This document shows positions 1-8,866 of a stretch of DNA of 64,000 bases, piece by piece. The stretch is taken from the NCBI RefSeq assembly GCF_004006015.1, contig NZ_CP034766.1:1645001-1709000 (forward strand), in the 5' to 3' direction. The notes below the pieces were generated by a model. That model searched no databases and had not been told where the DNA came from. It saw nothing but the letters and a program-made list of their open reading frames with translations. This stretch comes from Rhodococcus sp. X156 (GTDB taxonomy: Bacteria > Actinomycetota > Actinomycetes > Mycobacteriales > Mycobacteriaceae). The position numbers and the translations under genes are program-made. Positions within the stretch are counted from its first letter, which is position 1; each line of letters opens with the position of its first letter.

Positions 1-2
1 CA

Positions 3-1001
3 CGGGCGGTGGCGGTGGACGGCCGGGACGGAGCTCCCTACGTCCTGGTCGGCGACCAGCTGCGCCGCCTCGACCCGGCGAGCCTGCTGCCCACCGCGAC
101 GCTGCGGGAGAGCGAGGCAGGTGACGTCGACATCGACGAGCGCACCGGAGCGGCCGTGCTCACCTTCCCCGGCGTCAGCACCAGTGGCGAGTTCTCCTAC
201 GTCGGTTTCGTCGACCTGAGTCGATTCGTCGACCTTCCCGCCGAGGACACCGCGATTCGCGGGTCGCTGGACTCGGTCGCGGTCGACGACACCACGGGCC
301 GGGCCTACGTCGTGCGGCGGGGGACCGTCGTCCCGAACTTTCTCACCGCGTCGTTCGCGGCGGGCGGGATCGAGGTGTTTGACGTGGCGTCCCGGGCCCG
401 GTCGGCGACCATCACCGTCCCCGGAGACCCGATCGGGGTGAGCATCGACGCGACGAGTCGCACCGGGTACGCCGCTGAGCGCAACGGGGTGGTCGGGGTG
501 TTCGACCTCGACACCAACACGGTGGTGGGCAGCCCAGGAGTGCCCAGTCCGGCCGCCCTGGCCAGCGACGCCGCCGGCGTGCAGGTCGCGACAGTGGGAC
601 CCGCGCTGGTCAGGCTGACCCAGGCGGGTTCGACGACGCCCACCACCACCACGGTCCAGCCTTCGGTGAACGCCTCGGTGGGCAATCTCGGTTCCTTGAT
701 CACCGTCGCGATCGCCAACGGTGGTGGCGGCCGGGTGGCCTTCACCGCAGACGGTGCGCCCATTCTCGGTTGCGGATTTCAGCCGGTGGTCAACGGTCTC
801 TCCTACTGCATCCCCGAGCGCCCCTTTGACCGCGCTGGGGAAGTCGTCATCGAGGCCACCTACAGCGGGGACGACACGCACGCGGCATCTCGCGGCGCCG
901 CACCGATCACCGTCGCCCCGTCGACCGACCCGTTCAGCTACGCGCTCGGCCAGGCCCTCCGATTCCTCCAGCTCTTCCTCGTCGGGTCACGCCTACCCTG
1001 A
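3..1001 (+). CDS. 5'-truncated beta-propeller protein with C-terminal Ig-like domain
   Basis: The reading frame is open to the left edge and there is no signal peptide, so the true start lies outside the window; the GTG at position 9 is only an internal candidate. The visible part has repeated blade-like segments of the YncE/NHL type (for example SVAVDDTTGRAYVV and GVSIDATSRTGYAAE), then a Thr-rich linker (TTPTTTTVQ), then an Ig-like module of about 85 residues ending in YSGDDTHAAS, a sequence typical of Ig-like repeats in secreted actinobacterial proteins. A hydrophobic stretch (ALRFLQLFLVG) closes the protein and may be a degenerate anchor. Probably a secreted or surface protein of unknown function. 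The family call is by pattern only. Confidence 0.6.
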   Translation, partial: RAVAVDGRDGAPYVLVGDQLRRLDPASLLPTATLRESEAGDVDIDERTGAAVLTFPGVSTSGEFSYVGFVDLSRFVDLPAEDTAIRGSLDSVAVDDTTGRAYVVRRGTVVPNFLTASFAAGGIEVFDVASRARSATITVPGDPIGVSIDATSRTGYAAERNGVVGVFDLDTNTVVGSPGVPSPAALASDAAGVQVATVGPALVRLTQAGSTTPTTTTVQPSVNASVGNLGSLITVAIANGGGGRVAFTADGAPILGCGFQPVVNGLSYCIPERPFDRAGEVVIEATYSGDDTHAASRGAAPITVAPSTDPFSYALGQALRFLQLFLVGSRLP

Positions 1002-1036
1002 CCTGACGTCGCCTCGGTGCATCACTCGGGTGAGGG

Positions 1037-1678
1037 CTACCGCGGCAGCCGGTCGAGCCAGTGGCGCAGGCGGTCGGCCATCTGGCGGCTGTCCTGCGCG
1101 GCCGGGTCAGTCCGCGAGCTGATCGAGCTCAGGTGCTGCTGAATGAAGGCCCAGCCCTCGTCCGGACGACCCAGGCGGGCGAGCAGCACCGCGACCGTGC
1201 AGGGCCCCGCCGCCGAGGCCATGATCGTTCCCGAGGACTTCACCGCCTGCAGCACGCGCTCGGGATCGGCCGCGAGCCGTTCCAGGTAGGGCTGGGCGTG
1301 GTCACGGGTCGCGGCGGCCAGCTCGGCGGCGACCGGGGCCGCCGTCTCCGGTGTCACCAGCCAGCTCCGCCAGGTGGGCGCGGGCATCAGGTAGCCGATG
1401 CTGGTGACGGCGCTGGTCGAGCGGTAGCCGCCGTCCTGGTAGGTGCTCTGGAGGAGCTCGCGGACCACCGGCTGCACGTCGTCGCGGCGCAGGTGGACGA
1501 ACAACGTGGCGTGCCCCGTGCCAGCTGCTGCGTACCTCGAGGCGACGCTGGCGGCGAGGACGCCGGTGTACTCGGGAGCAATCGAGCGGGTGAACCACCC
1601 GGCTGCCCGGGGCCGCCAGCCGATCGCCTGCATCGGTTCCCGCAGGGCCTGTTCCATCAGCTGCCGGCCCGTAGTCAC
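1037..1678 (-). CDS. hypothetical protein, 213 aa
   Basis: Not recognised. A mostly helical, Ala/Arg-rich soluble protein with no signal peptide or membrane segment. Its C-terminal half (LGRPDEGWAFIQQHLSS) could be a TPR-like helical pair. The GTG at 1678 has no clear Shine-Dalgarno; the ATG seven codons further in is equally possible. It lies 47 bp downstream of the TerD-HNH gene on the same strand and could be co-transcribed with it. Codon use is GC3-rich as in real genes here, which supports coding. No function can be inferred. Confidence 0.55.
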   Translation of the reverse strand: MTTGRQLMEQALREPMQAIGWRPRAAGWFTRSIAPEYTGVLAASVASRYAAAGTGHATLFVHLRRDDVQPVVRELLQSTYQDGGYRSTSAVTSIGYLMPAPTWRSWLVTPETAAPVAAELAAATRDHAQPYLERLAADPERVLQAVKSSGTIMASAAGPCTVAVLLARLGRPDEGWAFIQQHLSSISSRTDPAAQDSRQMADRLRHWLDRLPR

Positions 1679-1725
1679 TCGGTGACGCTAACCGGTGCCG
1701 ACGACAGCCGGTGTAGGTGACTCAA

Positions 1726-3342
1726 CTAGATCCGGGCGCCCTTGACTGCGTTGCAGGCCCGGCAGAGGAGCTGCAGGTTGGCCTCCGAGGTGGCGCCGCC
1801 CCGCGAGTACGGGATGACGTGGTCGTACTCGAGACAATTGGTGCTCTGGCACTGCACGCAGGCACCGCCGTCGCGCTGCCAGACCGCCGTTCGCACCAGC
1901 TGGGGGATCCGACGGGTGTCTTGCCCTGGGGCGAGCACGAGCCGCTGCGACAACCGCAGCGCCCCGGTCGCCATGGCGGCGGCGAGCTCCGCGTCGGGCA
2001 CGTGGTAGAGGTACTCCCCCCGCACCAGGGTCGTGCTGACGACGAGGGTTCCACCGGAGGAATATGCACTGACGGCCCTCTGCCAGGGGTACGTGTGCCC
2101 GGAGACGCCGGTGAAGGTGACGCCCCCGCGCGTGATGACCAGGCGCCCCTGGTGATGGCGGGGGCCGCCGGCGTACATCCGGATGTAGGTGGCCTGATGA
2201 ACGTCCAGGTGCACCATGTCGGCGCTGGCCAGGTGCAGACCAGCTGCTGAGATTCTGGGCAGGTCGCCCGCCTCTAGCCGGGACAGGTACTGACCGCGCA
2301 CCATCCGCATCCGCAGGGAAGCCACCTCGGCATCACTGCCAACGCGCAGCTCGCCGACCCAGGCGTCGAACTGGTCCAGCTCACGGTCCTCGATGATCCC
2401 GTCGGCGAAGGCGATCCCCACCTGAGCCCGCAAGTGCGCCAGGGCGATCGGACGCAGGGCTCGACGCACCTCCGCAGGGTCGACCCCGGCACGGCCGATG
2501 TCTGCCCACAACGACCGCAGGTCCGTCGGCACCGCAGCCGGCAGGATCGCTGCCACCCGAGAGACCCACCCCGACACCTGCTGGCGGTCCCCCTCGACGC
2601 AGTGCTTGCACCGGTTGGCGTCGCGGCTCAGTGATATCCAGCGACTGTAGGGGCGTCTGCAACGGGGGCAGCAGCTTGGGTCGATGACCGGCGGCGGCTG
2701 CCCGAATCCCGGCGGCTGCGGGAGTGGTGGGGCGGGCGGGAGCGAACGCGACGCGTGGTCCGGGCGTGGCGCCGCCCATCTTGGCCCCGGCGGTCGTGGC
2801 ACGGCAGGTGGCACGGGCGGCGGGTCCGGCGGTGCGTCGACCTCAAACCCGTAGTCGGTCACCAGGCCCTGCAGGCCGGTCGGGTAGCCCTGGCCAACGG
2901 CACGTACCTTCCACACCTCGCCCCGGCGGTAGAGCTCGAGCAGGACCAGCGCAGTCTCGCCGCCAGCCGGGTGCAGCTCGGCGTCCAGCACGACCTGGTG
3001 TTGACCCGTCGTCACGGTCACCACCACCGGAACAGCGGCGTCGAACGGCGCAGCGTCGCCGGATGCGGCGACCACCACCCGCGCATCGTGGTGGCGCGCC
3101 CTTGCGAGGTTCACCGCCAGCGCACTGACCCCCGGCGCCGGATCAGGAAGGCACGAAGCAATGCCGGCGGGGTGCTCGCGCTGGTTGAAGAACACGAGGT
3201 CAGAATCGGCACGGCGCTCGCCGGGCTGGCCGAGCACCAGCGCCACCAGATCGACCCCGCTGCCCCGCCGAAGTGGCTGGGTGACGGTCACCACTAGATC
3301 CGCCACGTTCAGCGTGGTGTTTTGCCCCGCCTGAATCCGCAA
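1726..3342 (-). CDS. TerD domain - zinc ribbon - TerB-like - HNH endonuclease fusion
   Basis: A 538-residue multidomain protein. Residues 1-166 match a TerD (tellurium-stress, Ca-binding) domain: N-terminal AGQNTTLNV and the core RADSDLVFFNQREHPAG. Residues 170-222 are a Pro-rich linker. C225-C228 and C245-C248 form a zinc ribbon. Residues about 251-350 are a helical, TerB-like region (GIAFADGIIEDRELDQFDAW). Residues about 395-465 look like a small all-beta PH/GRAM-like module. Residues 482-538 are a canonical HNH nuclease: C495-C498, DH at 507-508, N522 and C527-C530. The start is TTG, chosen because the TerD N-terminus begins there and GGGGAG precedes it. Ter domains joined to nucleases have been proposed as phage or DNA-stress effectors; here that role is inference. 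Confidence 0.85.
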   Translation of the reverse strand: MRIQAGQNTTLNVADLVVTVTQPLRRGSGVDLVALVLGQPGERRADSDLVFFNQREHPAGIASCLPDPAPGVSALAVNLARARHHDARVVVAASGDAAPFDAAVPVVVTVTTGQHQVVLDAELHPAGGETALVLLELYRRGEVWKVRAVGQGYPTGLQGLVTDYGFEVDAPPDPPPVPPAVPRPPGPRWAAPRPDHASRSLPPAPPLPQPPGFGQPPPVIDPSCCPRCRRPYSRWISLSRDANRCKHCVEGDRQQVSGWVSRVAAILPAAVPTDLRSLWADIGRAGVDPAEVRRALRPIALAHLRAQVGIAFADGIIEDRELDQFDAWVGELRVGSDAEVASLRMRMVRGQYLSRLEAGDLPRISAAGLHLASADMVHLDVHQATYIRMYAGGPRHHQGRLVITRGGVTFTGVSGHTYPWQRAVSAYSSGGTLVVSTTLVRGEYLYHVPDAELAAAMATGALRLSQRLVLAPGQDTRRIPQLVRTAVWQRDGGACVQCQSTNCLEYDHVIPYSRGGATSEANLQLLCRACNAVKGARI

Positions 3343-4167
3343 CTACTCCCCATTCCTCACGCTCCCAGGTCGGGCACTACCCGCACCGTGGTGCGGCAGA
3401 GCCGATCGCGAAGTCGGGGAAGCGTACTCCGGCGAGCGGCTCCACGAGGAATGTCCGGGTCGCCCAGAGGGAACGAGCACCTGGTGACGCCCGGACATAG
3501 TCAGACTCGCCAATTACTTTGGGGGAAGCGGCCACGGCGAGCGACCGGGCACCGGCCCAGACACACAGATGCCTTGGTTTTCACATGCAGTGCCGCGGCC
3601 TCGCGAGAGAATCACGCTCGTCGTTTACCGGTAAGGGGGACCGTCGCCGGGGATTACCTACCGCAGGGTGGCGGCGCGAGGGCAGTTCGCTGTCGTCCCT
3701 GGTCGGTGGTGGATTGCGCAAACCTGGCGACGCTCCGAGAGCGGCAGCACAGAGAAACGCAGCGCTGAGCAGGGGCACGCTCGTCCAACCCGTCCTTCGC
3801 TCGCACGCGGCGCCGAGCGACGGCCTGCATCCGCCCGCCAACGATGTCGAGTCCAGTGAAGCCGCCATCCACCGCCTGCTGCCCACAGCCTTCACTGCCC
3901 GCCCACGTCGACTGCCCGTGTCCGCAGCTCGCCGACCACGTCGCAGAGGCTTGGACCCTGGTTGTGCCTGCCAGCTGACGACCTGCAGGTTGCGTTGGCG
4001 GCGGAGAGCTTTCGTGGGACCTCGAACGCCATCATCAAGCTCGACCGGCATCGGTACCGCCCGAGGCCTGGCGCGCACGTACCAGCTGCTGGCTCGGGGC
4101 AGGCGAGCTCGACGGCGCCCGCCCGCTGTCCGGGAACGCGGTGCCGCGCGCCCTACGAGGCGATCCG
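3343..4167. other. 825-bp stretch with no convincing gene
   Basis: Several open frames cross this interval on both strands, but all translate to low-complexity Arg/Pro/Ala-rich strings without domains. None has a good ribosome-binding site and they contradict one another. Base composition is patchier than in neighbouring genes (for example AATTACTTTGGGG near 3512). It may be decayed DNA of the accessory region. No RNA gene, repeat or transposase remnant was recognised. Confidence 0.5.
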
Positions 4168-4767
4168 CTAAGTGGAGGAGGGCCGGGGGAGCTCCCAGCC
4201 GCCCCTCATCATGGCATTGAGGGCCGCGCTCGAGGACTCGTCGGCCATGGCCGCTCCGCCCACCCAGCTCGTCGCGAGCACGGCGAGGAACAGGTCCCTA
4301 CCGCGTACCTCCGGCCGCGCGCCACCGTCCTGCTGCGCTGCGGCGAGGAACTCGTCGGTGGTCGTGACGAAGCCGTGGCAGGTGAGGGCCAGCGGGCTCG
4401 TGTCCTCGGACAGGGCCACCCGCAGCGGCTCTGGCAGTCCGTCGAACGCGGTGGCCCAGTTCCCGAGCGCCTCCAGCCACTGAGACAGGGCCTCGGTGGA
4501 GTCGTGCACCTCCGCGCGGATCGCCTCACGACGCGACACCAGCTCTTCCGCACGTGCTCTGAGCAGTGCGTCGAGCAGCGCTTCCCGGTTCGGGAAATGT
4601 CGGTAGAGGGTCCCGGCGCCCACGCCGGCCCGCTTGGCGATGGCGTCCAGGGATCCGGTGATCCCGTGCTCGGCGAAGTACTGCTCGGCCACGTCGAGGA
4701 TGTGCGTCCTGTTCCGCTGGGCGTCCGTCCGGGGCCTGCGCTCGCGGGCTGCTGTCGCCTCGGACAC
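4168..4767 (-). CDS. TetR/AcrR family transcriptional regulator
   Basis: 199 residues, normal for the family. The N-terminal HTH is clear: AQRNRTHILDVAEQYFAEHG, then LDAIAKRAGVGAGTLYRHFPNREAL with the recognition helix. The C-terminal half is a helical ligand-binding domain of unknown specificity. It starts at GTG 4767 behind GAGGGG. It is divergent from the flavin monooxygenase/MFS/oxidoreductase cassette starting at 4863, and the 95-bp gap holds two matching operator-like palindromes, so it most likely represses both itself and the cassette until a substrate of the monooxygenase or pump binds. The inducer is unknown. Confidence 0.92.
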   Translation of the reverse strand: MSEATAARERRPRTDAQRNRTHILDVAEQYFAEHGITGSLDAIAKRAGVGAGTLYRHFPNREALLDALLRARAEELVSRREAIRAEVHDSTEALSQWLEALGNWATAFDGLPEPLRVALSEDTSPLALTCHGFVTTTDEFLAAAQQDGGARPEVRGRDLFLAVLATSWVGGAAMADESSSAALNAMMRGGWELPRPSST

Positions 4768-4783
4768 GTCGGACCACCCCTCG

Positions 4784-4813
4784 TTGACAATGCGGAGACT
4801 GTCTCCGTATCTT
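4784..4813 (+). promoter_or_regulatory. probable promoter of the monooxygenase cassette, overlapped by an operator
   Basis: TTGACA at 4784-4789 is a consensus -35. TATCTT at 4808-4813 is a fair -10, separated by 18 bp. The first TetR-type palindrome lies exactly between them, the classic position for repression by steric occlusion. No transcription start data are available. Confidence 0.6.
4793..4807. promoter_or_regulatory. TetR-type operator, site 1
   Basis: A perfect inverted repeat CGGAGAC-T-GTCTCCG lies in the gap between the divergent tetR gene and the oxidoreductase gene. The flanking AT pairs (4790-4791 and 4809-4810) extend the symmetry. It sits between the -35 and -10 elements of the forward promoter. 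Confidence 0.75.
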
Positions 4814-4826
4814 CGGTGAAGTCAAG

Positions 4827-4841
4827 CGGAGACGCTCTCCA
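4827..4841. promoter_or_regulatory. TetR-type operator, site 2
   Basis: CGGAGACGCTCTCCA matches site 1 at 13 of 15 positions, with its centre 34 bp downstream of the centre of site 1. It lies between the predicted transcription start and the ATG at 4863. Two sites about three helical turns apart suggest cooperative or graded repression. Confidence 0.6.
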
Positions 4842-4862
4842 CCTTATCGCAGAGGACCGATC

Positions 4863-6209
4863 ATGCCCACCCCGCAGATGCTCCTGGCCATCCAGATGGC
4901 CAACGGCTACGGCTCCCAGCCCGGCTCCTGGCGCATGCCCGGAGTCGACCCGTCGAGCTACACCGACATGGACGTCTTCGCGCGGCACGTGCAGGTGGCG
5001 GAGCGGGGGAAGATCCAGCTGGTCTTCCTGGCCGACACGCCGGCGCTCGAGAACGACATCGAGCGGGGCGTGCCGAACCACGCCATCGACCCGCTGGTGG
5101 TCCTGACCACGATGGCGCGGGCCACCGAGCGCATCGGCCTGGTGGCGACGGCCTCCACGACGCTGAACGAGCCGTACACGATCGCCCGCCAGTTCAAGGC
5201 GCTGGACGTGGCCAGCCACGGTCGCGCCGGCTGGAACGCCGTCCCGACCTCGCTCCCAGCTGCGGCCGCGAACTACGGCGTGACGCTCCCGCCCCGCGCC
5301 GAGAAGTACGAACGCCTCCACGAGGTCATCCAGATCGTCCAGGCGCTGTGGGGGAGCTGGGGGCCCGACGCCTGGGTCCGTGACGTCGCCGGTCGGCGGT
5401 TCGCCGACACCAGCCAGATTCAGCCGGTGAACCTGCAGGGGCGTCACGTCTCCTCCCGCGGCCCGCTGCCCATCCCCCCGTCGGAGCAGGGGCAGCCGGT
5501 CGTCTTTCAGGCCGGTGGGGGAAGCAACGGGCTCGAGGTGGCCGCGCGCTACGCCAGCGGTGTGTACGCCAACCCGTTCACGATCGAGGAGGGCCGGGCG
5601 CACCGCGCGGCGCTGCGGGCGGCCGCCGAGAGCGTCGGCCGCGATCCCGACGAGGTCAAGCTGTTCGCCGGGTTCATGCCCAGCATCGCGCCGTCCCGGC
5701 GGGCCGCCCTGGACCGGCGCCGGCAGCTGGACGAGGTCGTCGACCTCGACCAGCGGGTGACCTATCTCGGCGCCATGCTCGGGCTGCGCCTGACGCCCAA
5801 CCAGATCGACGAGCCGCTCACCCCGCAGCAGCTCGCCGCCGCGCGACCCAGCCCGGGGGACCCGCGCTCGCCGCACGCTCTGGAGGTCGCCCGCGAGGGC
5901 TGGACGCTGCGCGACGTCCTCGCCCACGGCGTCATCGACTACCACCCGGTCGTGCCCGGCACGGCCGCCGACGTCGCCGACCACATGCAGGAGTGGTTCG
6001 AGGCCGGGGCCTGCGACGGCTTCTCCCTGGCGATCGACGTCTACGCCGACGGAATCGAGGCCTTCGTCGACCAGGTCGTCCCGCTGCTCCAGGAGCGGGG
6101 CCTGTTCCACCACGACTACGAGGGCGCCACCCTGCGCGACCACCTCGGCGCTCCCGCCCAGTACGGACTGGATCCGCGACTCGCCGGAGCGGCGCACGCG
6201 TCGAGCTGA
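4863..6209 (+). CDS. NtaA/SnaA/DszA-type flavin-dependent monooxygenase (LLM class)
   Basis: A 448-residue bacterial-luciferase-like enzyme of the nitrilotriacetate monooxygenase component A group. Typical segments are FLADTPALEN, a block around ATERIGLVATASTTLNEPY, SHGRAGWNAVPTS (the GRxGWN block of this group), PVVFQAGGGSNGLEVAAR and LFAGFMPSI. Such enzymes use reduced flavin supplied by a partner reductase and O2 to oxidise xenobiotic or sulfur/nitrogen compounds. The substrate cannot be read from sequence, and no dedicated flavin reductase is seen next to it. It is the first gene of a TetR-controlled cassette, 34 bp ahead of an MFS exporter. Confidence 0.88.
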   Translation: MPTPQMLLAIQMANGYGSQPGSWRMPGVDPSSYTDMDVFARHVQVAERGKIQLVFLADTPALENDIERGVPNHAIDPLVVLTTMARATERIGLVATASTTLNEPYTIARQFKALDVASHGRAGWNAVPTSLPAAAANYGVTLPPRAEKYERLHEVIQIVQALWGSWGPDAWVRDVAGRRFADTSQIQPVNLQGRHVSSRGPLPIPPSEQGQPVVFQAGGGSNGLEVAARYASGVYANPFTIEEGRAHRAALRAAAESVGRDPDEVKLFAGFMPSIAPSRRAALDRRRQLDEVVDLDQRVTYLGAMLGLRLTPNQIDEPLTPQQLAAARPSPGDPRSPHALEVAREGWTLRDVLAHGVIDYHPVVPGTAADVADHMQEWFEAGACDGFSLAIDVYADGIEAFVDQVVPLLQERGLFHHDYEGATLRDHLGAPAQYGLDPRLAGAAHASS

Positions 6210-6243
6210 CCCGGCTCCACCAAGAAGGACGGAGACACATCGC

Positions 6244-7734
6244 GTGGACATCCAGGAATCACCGGCACCTGCCCTCGCAGCGCCCGCACCGCAGACCCAC
6301 CCCGGCGACCGGCTCCCCCCGGGGAGCGCTCTCGTCATCGGCCTGCTCATGGCCTCGACGTTCACCGTCCTGCTCAACGAGATGATGCTCGGGGTCGCGC
6401 TGCCGACCCTGATCACTGACCTCGGCATCACCCCCACCACCGGTCAGTGGCTGACCACCGGCTACCTGCTGACGCTGGCGGTGCTCATCCCGGCCACCGG
6501 GTTCGTGATGCGGCGGTGGCACCTGCGCACGATCTTCCTGGGCGCGATGTCGCTGTTCACGGTGGGGACGGCGATAGCTGCCGTCGCTCCGGGATTCGGC
6601 GTCCTGTTCGCCGGCCGGATCATCCAGGCGGCTGGTACCGCCGTCTTCCTTCCTCTGCTGATGACCACCGCCATGCGTCTGGTCCCCGTCGCCCGGCGCG
6701 GCGCGGTGATGGCGATCGTCACGGCCGTGCCGGCCGTGGCGCCGGCGGTCGGCCCCGCGTTGTCGGGAGTGGTGCTGTCGGCGCTGAGCTGGCGGTGGCT
6801 CTTCATCCTCATGCTGCCGGTCGCCGTTCTCGCGCTGGGGCTCGGGGCGCTCAAGCTCCGGAACATCACCACCCCTGAGCCCGTCACTCTCGACGTGCTG
6901 TCCCTGGTGCTCTCCGCCGTCGGCTTCGGCGCACTGCTCTACGGGCTGGCGTCGATCGGCGAGTCGGTCTCGGGTCACGCACCCGTCGCCCCTTACGTCC
7001 CGATCGCGGTGGGGCTGGCCGGCATCGCGGCCTTCGTCCTGCGCCAAGTCACCCTGCAGCGGTCGAGCAACGCCCTGCTGGACATGCGCGTCTTCCGGTC
7101 GCGCTCGTTCACGCTAGCGCTGCTGGTGATGCTCGTGATCGCGATGATCGGCTTCGGCAGCCTGATCGTGCTGCCCTTGATCCTGACCAGCGTCCTCGGC
7201 CTGAGCACGCTGTCCCTCGGCCTGTTCCTGGTGCCGGGCGGTGCGGCCATCTCGCTCGTCTCGGCCCTGGGCGGGCGCGTGTACGACCGCGTCGGCCCCC
7301 GACCACTGGCGATTCCCGGCGCGCTCGTCTGGACGGCATCGCTGTGGTTCCTCAGCACCGTGGACGAGGACACCGCCGTCGGGACGGCCCTGGTGGCCTA
7401 CCTGGTCATGTCCGCTTCCCAGGCCCTGATGTGGGCGCCGATGACGACGACGGCGCTGGCGGGGTTGCGCGCCGATCTCTACCCGCACGGCACCGCGGCC
7501 TTCACGACGATCCAGCAGCTTGCCGGTGCCGCGGGCGGGGCCGTGCTGATCTCCGCTTACACCATCGGCTCCGACGCCGCGGGCGCCGGCACGCTGACCC
7601 TCGCCCAGGCCGAGTCCGCGGGACAGGCCGCCTTCGTCACCGCGGCAGTCATCGGCCTCGGCGCGGTCGTCGGCACCCTCTTCGTGGGCCGGTCGTCGGT
7701 GCCCGCCGAGGCGACCGCTCCTGACCTGACCTGA
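6244..7734 (+). CDS. MFS transporter, DHA2 (14-TM) drug exporter type
   Basis: 496 residues with about 14 hydrophobic spans. The first span carries the DHA2 pattern FTVLLNEMMLGVALPTLITDLG. Motif-C-like sequence (AVAPAVGPALSGVVLS) and SWRWLFILMLPVAV follow, as in EmrB/QacA exporters. It starts at GTG 6244, preceded by GGAG at about 12 nt. It is located in the inner membrane, driven by proton antiport. Co-transcription with the upstream monooxygenase and downstream NADP-dependent oxidoreductase suggests export of the cassette's substrate or product. Confidence 0.9.
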   Translation: MDIQESPAPALAAPAPQTHPGDRLPPGSALVIGLLMASTFTVLLNEMMLGVALPTLITDLGITPTTGQWLTTGYLLTLAVLIPATGFVMRRWHLRTIFLGAMSLFTVGTAIAAVAPGFGVLFAGRIIQAAGTAVFLPLLMTTAMRLVPVARRGAVMAIVTAVPAVAPAVGPALSGVVLSALSWRWLFILMLPVAVLALGLGALKLRNITTPEPVTLDVLSLVLSAVGFGALLYGLASIGESVSGHAPVAPYVPIAVGLAGIAAFVLRQVTLQRSSNALLDMRVFRSRSFTLALLVMLVIAMIGFGSLIVLPLILTSVLGLSTLSLGLFLVPGGAAISLVSALGGRVYDRVGPRPLAIPGALVWTASLWFLSTVDEDTAVGTALVAYLVMSASQALMWAPMTTTALAGLRADLYPHGTAAFTTIQQLAGAAGGAVLISAYTIGSDAAGAGTLTLAQAESAGQAAFVTAAVIGLGAVVGTLFVGRSSVPAEATAPDLT

Positions 7735-7758
7735 ATCACCACATCACAGGAGCACACC

Positions 7759-8505
7759 ATGCAGATCGGCATCCTCGGCGTCGGCAACGTCGGCGCCACC
7801 CTGGCGCAACGACTCACCGCTGCCGGGCACGAGGTGAAGGTGGCCAACTCCCGCGGTCCGGAGACCATCCCGGCCGAGGTGACTGCCTCGGGAGGACGGG
7901 CCGTCCGCGCGCACGACGCCGTTTCCGACGTCGAGGCACTGATTGTGTCCATCCCGCTCATCCGCATCCCGGACATCCGGCCGCTCGTGGACCAGCTGCC
8001 GGCCGGCGCCGTCCTGCTCGACACCTCGAACTACTACCCGTTCCGCGAAGGCCGCATCCCCGCCCTCGATGAGGGACAGGTGGAGAGCGTGTGGGTCGGC
8101 GAGCAGCTCGGCCGCCCCGTCGTCAAGGCGTGGAACGCCATCCTCTCGGGCTCGTTCGCCACCAAGCACACGGCTGCCGGCACCCCCGGCCGGATCGCGA
8201 TCCCCGTCGCCGCGGATGCGGAGGCCGACCGGGCGCTGGGCATGGCACTGGTCGAGGACACCGGCTTCGATGGCTTCGACGCCGGCAGCCTGGCGGACTC
8301 GTGGCGCCAGCAGCCCGGCGCGCCGGCCTACTGCACCGACCTCACCCGCGACGAGCTGTCCGCCGCCCTGGCAGCAGCCGCTCCCGGCCGTGCGCCGAAG
8401 CGGCGAGACCTGGCCATCACCGTGATCTCCGAGCTCATTGCCGACGACCCGACCGGCCGGGGGAACGACTTCCTCCTGTCAGTCGCCCGGTTGATCTACC
8501 CCTGA
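7759..8505 (+). CDS. NADPH-dependent F420 reductase-like / NADP-binding oxidoreductase
   Basis: 248 residues. The N-terminal Rossmann fold is clear: MQIGILGVGNVGATLAQRLT, with VANSRG after strand 2, typical of NADP-preferring members of the F420_oxidored family (as in F420H2:NADP oxidoreductase). Further family blocks are LIVSIPL, LLDTSNYYPF and KAWNAI. Many members near TetR/MFS genes are unassigned NAD(P)-binding enzymes, so real F420 use is not proved. It sits 24 bp after the MFS gene behind CAGGAGCAC and is the last gene of the cassette. Confidence 0.82.
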   Translation: MQIGILGVGNVGATLAQRLTAAGHEVKVANSRGPETIPAEVTASGGRAVRAHDAVSDVEALIVSIPLIRIPDIRPLVDQLPAGAVLLDTSNYYPFREGRIPALDEGQVESVWVGEQLGRPVVKAWNAILSGSFATKHTAAGTPGRIAIPVAADAEADRALGMALVEDTGFDGFDAGSLADSWRQQPGAPAYCTDLTRDELSAALAAAAPGRAPKRRDLAITVISELIADDPTGRGNDFLLSVARLIYP

Positions 8506-8714
8506 CCCGGACCGAGCCCGGACAAGCCGGGACGCAGGCGGTGCGCGGAGGACCCGTTGGTGCGCGCCCCGCCACGCCGGGGCTCGGTCAGTACCGCGCC
8601 GACGATGCTCTCGGTCTCTGTGGCGATGAGGGTCGCATCGTCGGGGAGCGGCTGACCGTCGGCGAGCTCGAGGTAGTACTCCGCGCTGAAGGGACCAACA
8701 CTAAGCGCGCTCAT
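8496..8714 (-). CDS. possible small protein or gene remnant, 72 aa
   Basis: This frame (MSALSVGPFSAEYYLELADGQ onward) has GC-rich third positions and a protein-like composition, but no recognised family and no clear ribosome-binding site. The open frame continues upstream to 8990, where it runs out of frame through the EcsC gene, so it may be the 3' remnant of a decayed gene rather than a functional small protein. It overlaps the end of the convergent oxidoreductase gene by 10 bp. Together with its upstream open frame it is all that is seen in the 8506-8866 interval. Confidence 0.22.
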   Translation of the reverse strand: MSALSVGPFSAEYYLELADGQPLPDDATLIATETESIVGAVLTEPRRGGARTNGSSAHRLRPGLSGLGPGQG

Positions 8715-8866
8715 GGCCCGGTAGTGCGGGTAGGCGGACGAGCCGCCGGGGGTGAGGTCGTCACACCGCTCCTTGATGCCACTGGCGCTCTGCTCTGCGA
8801 TGCCAGACGCCGCCCGAGGCAAGCGGAACCACGCGGGCAAGCGGAGAAGGGGTGCGGTCCACTGCC

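Noticed and set aside
4209-6440. 743-aa minus-strand open frame
   Set aside because: Antisense to the flavin monooxygenase and out of frame through tetR; no domain.
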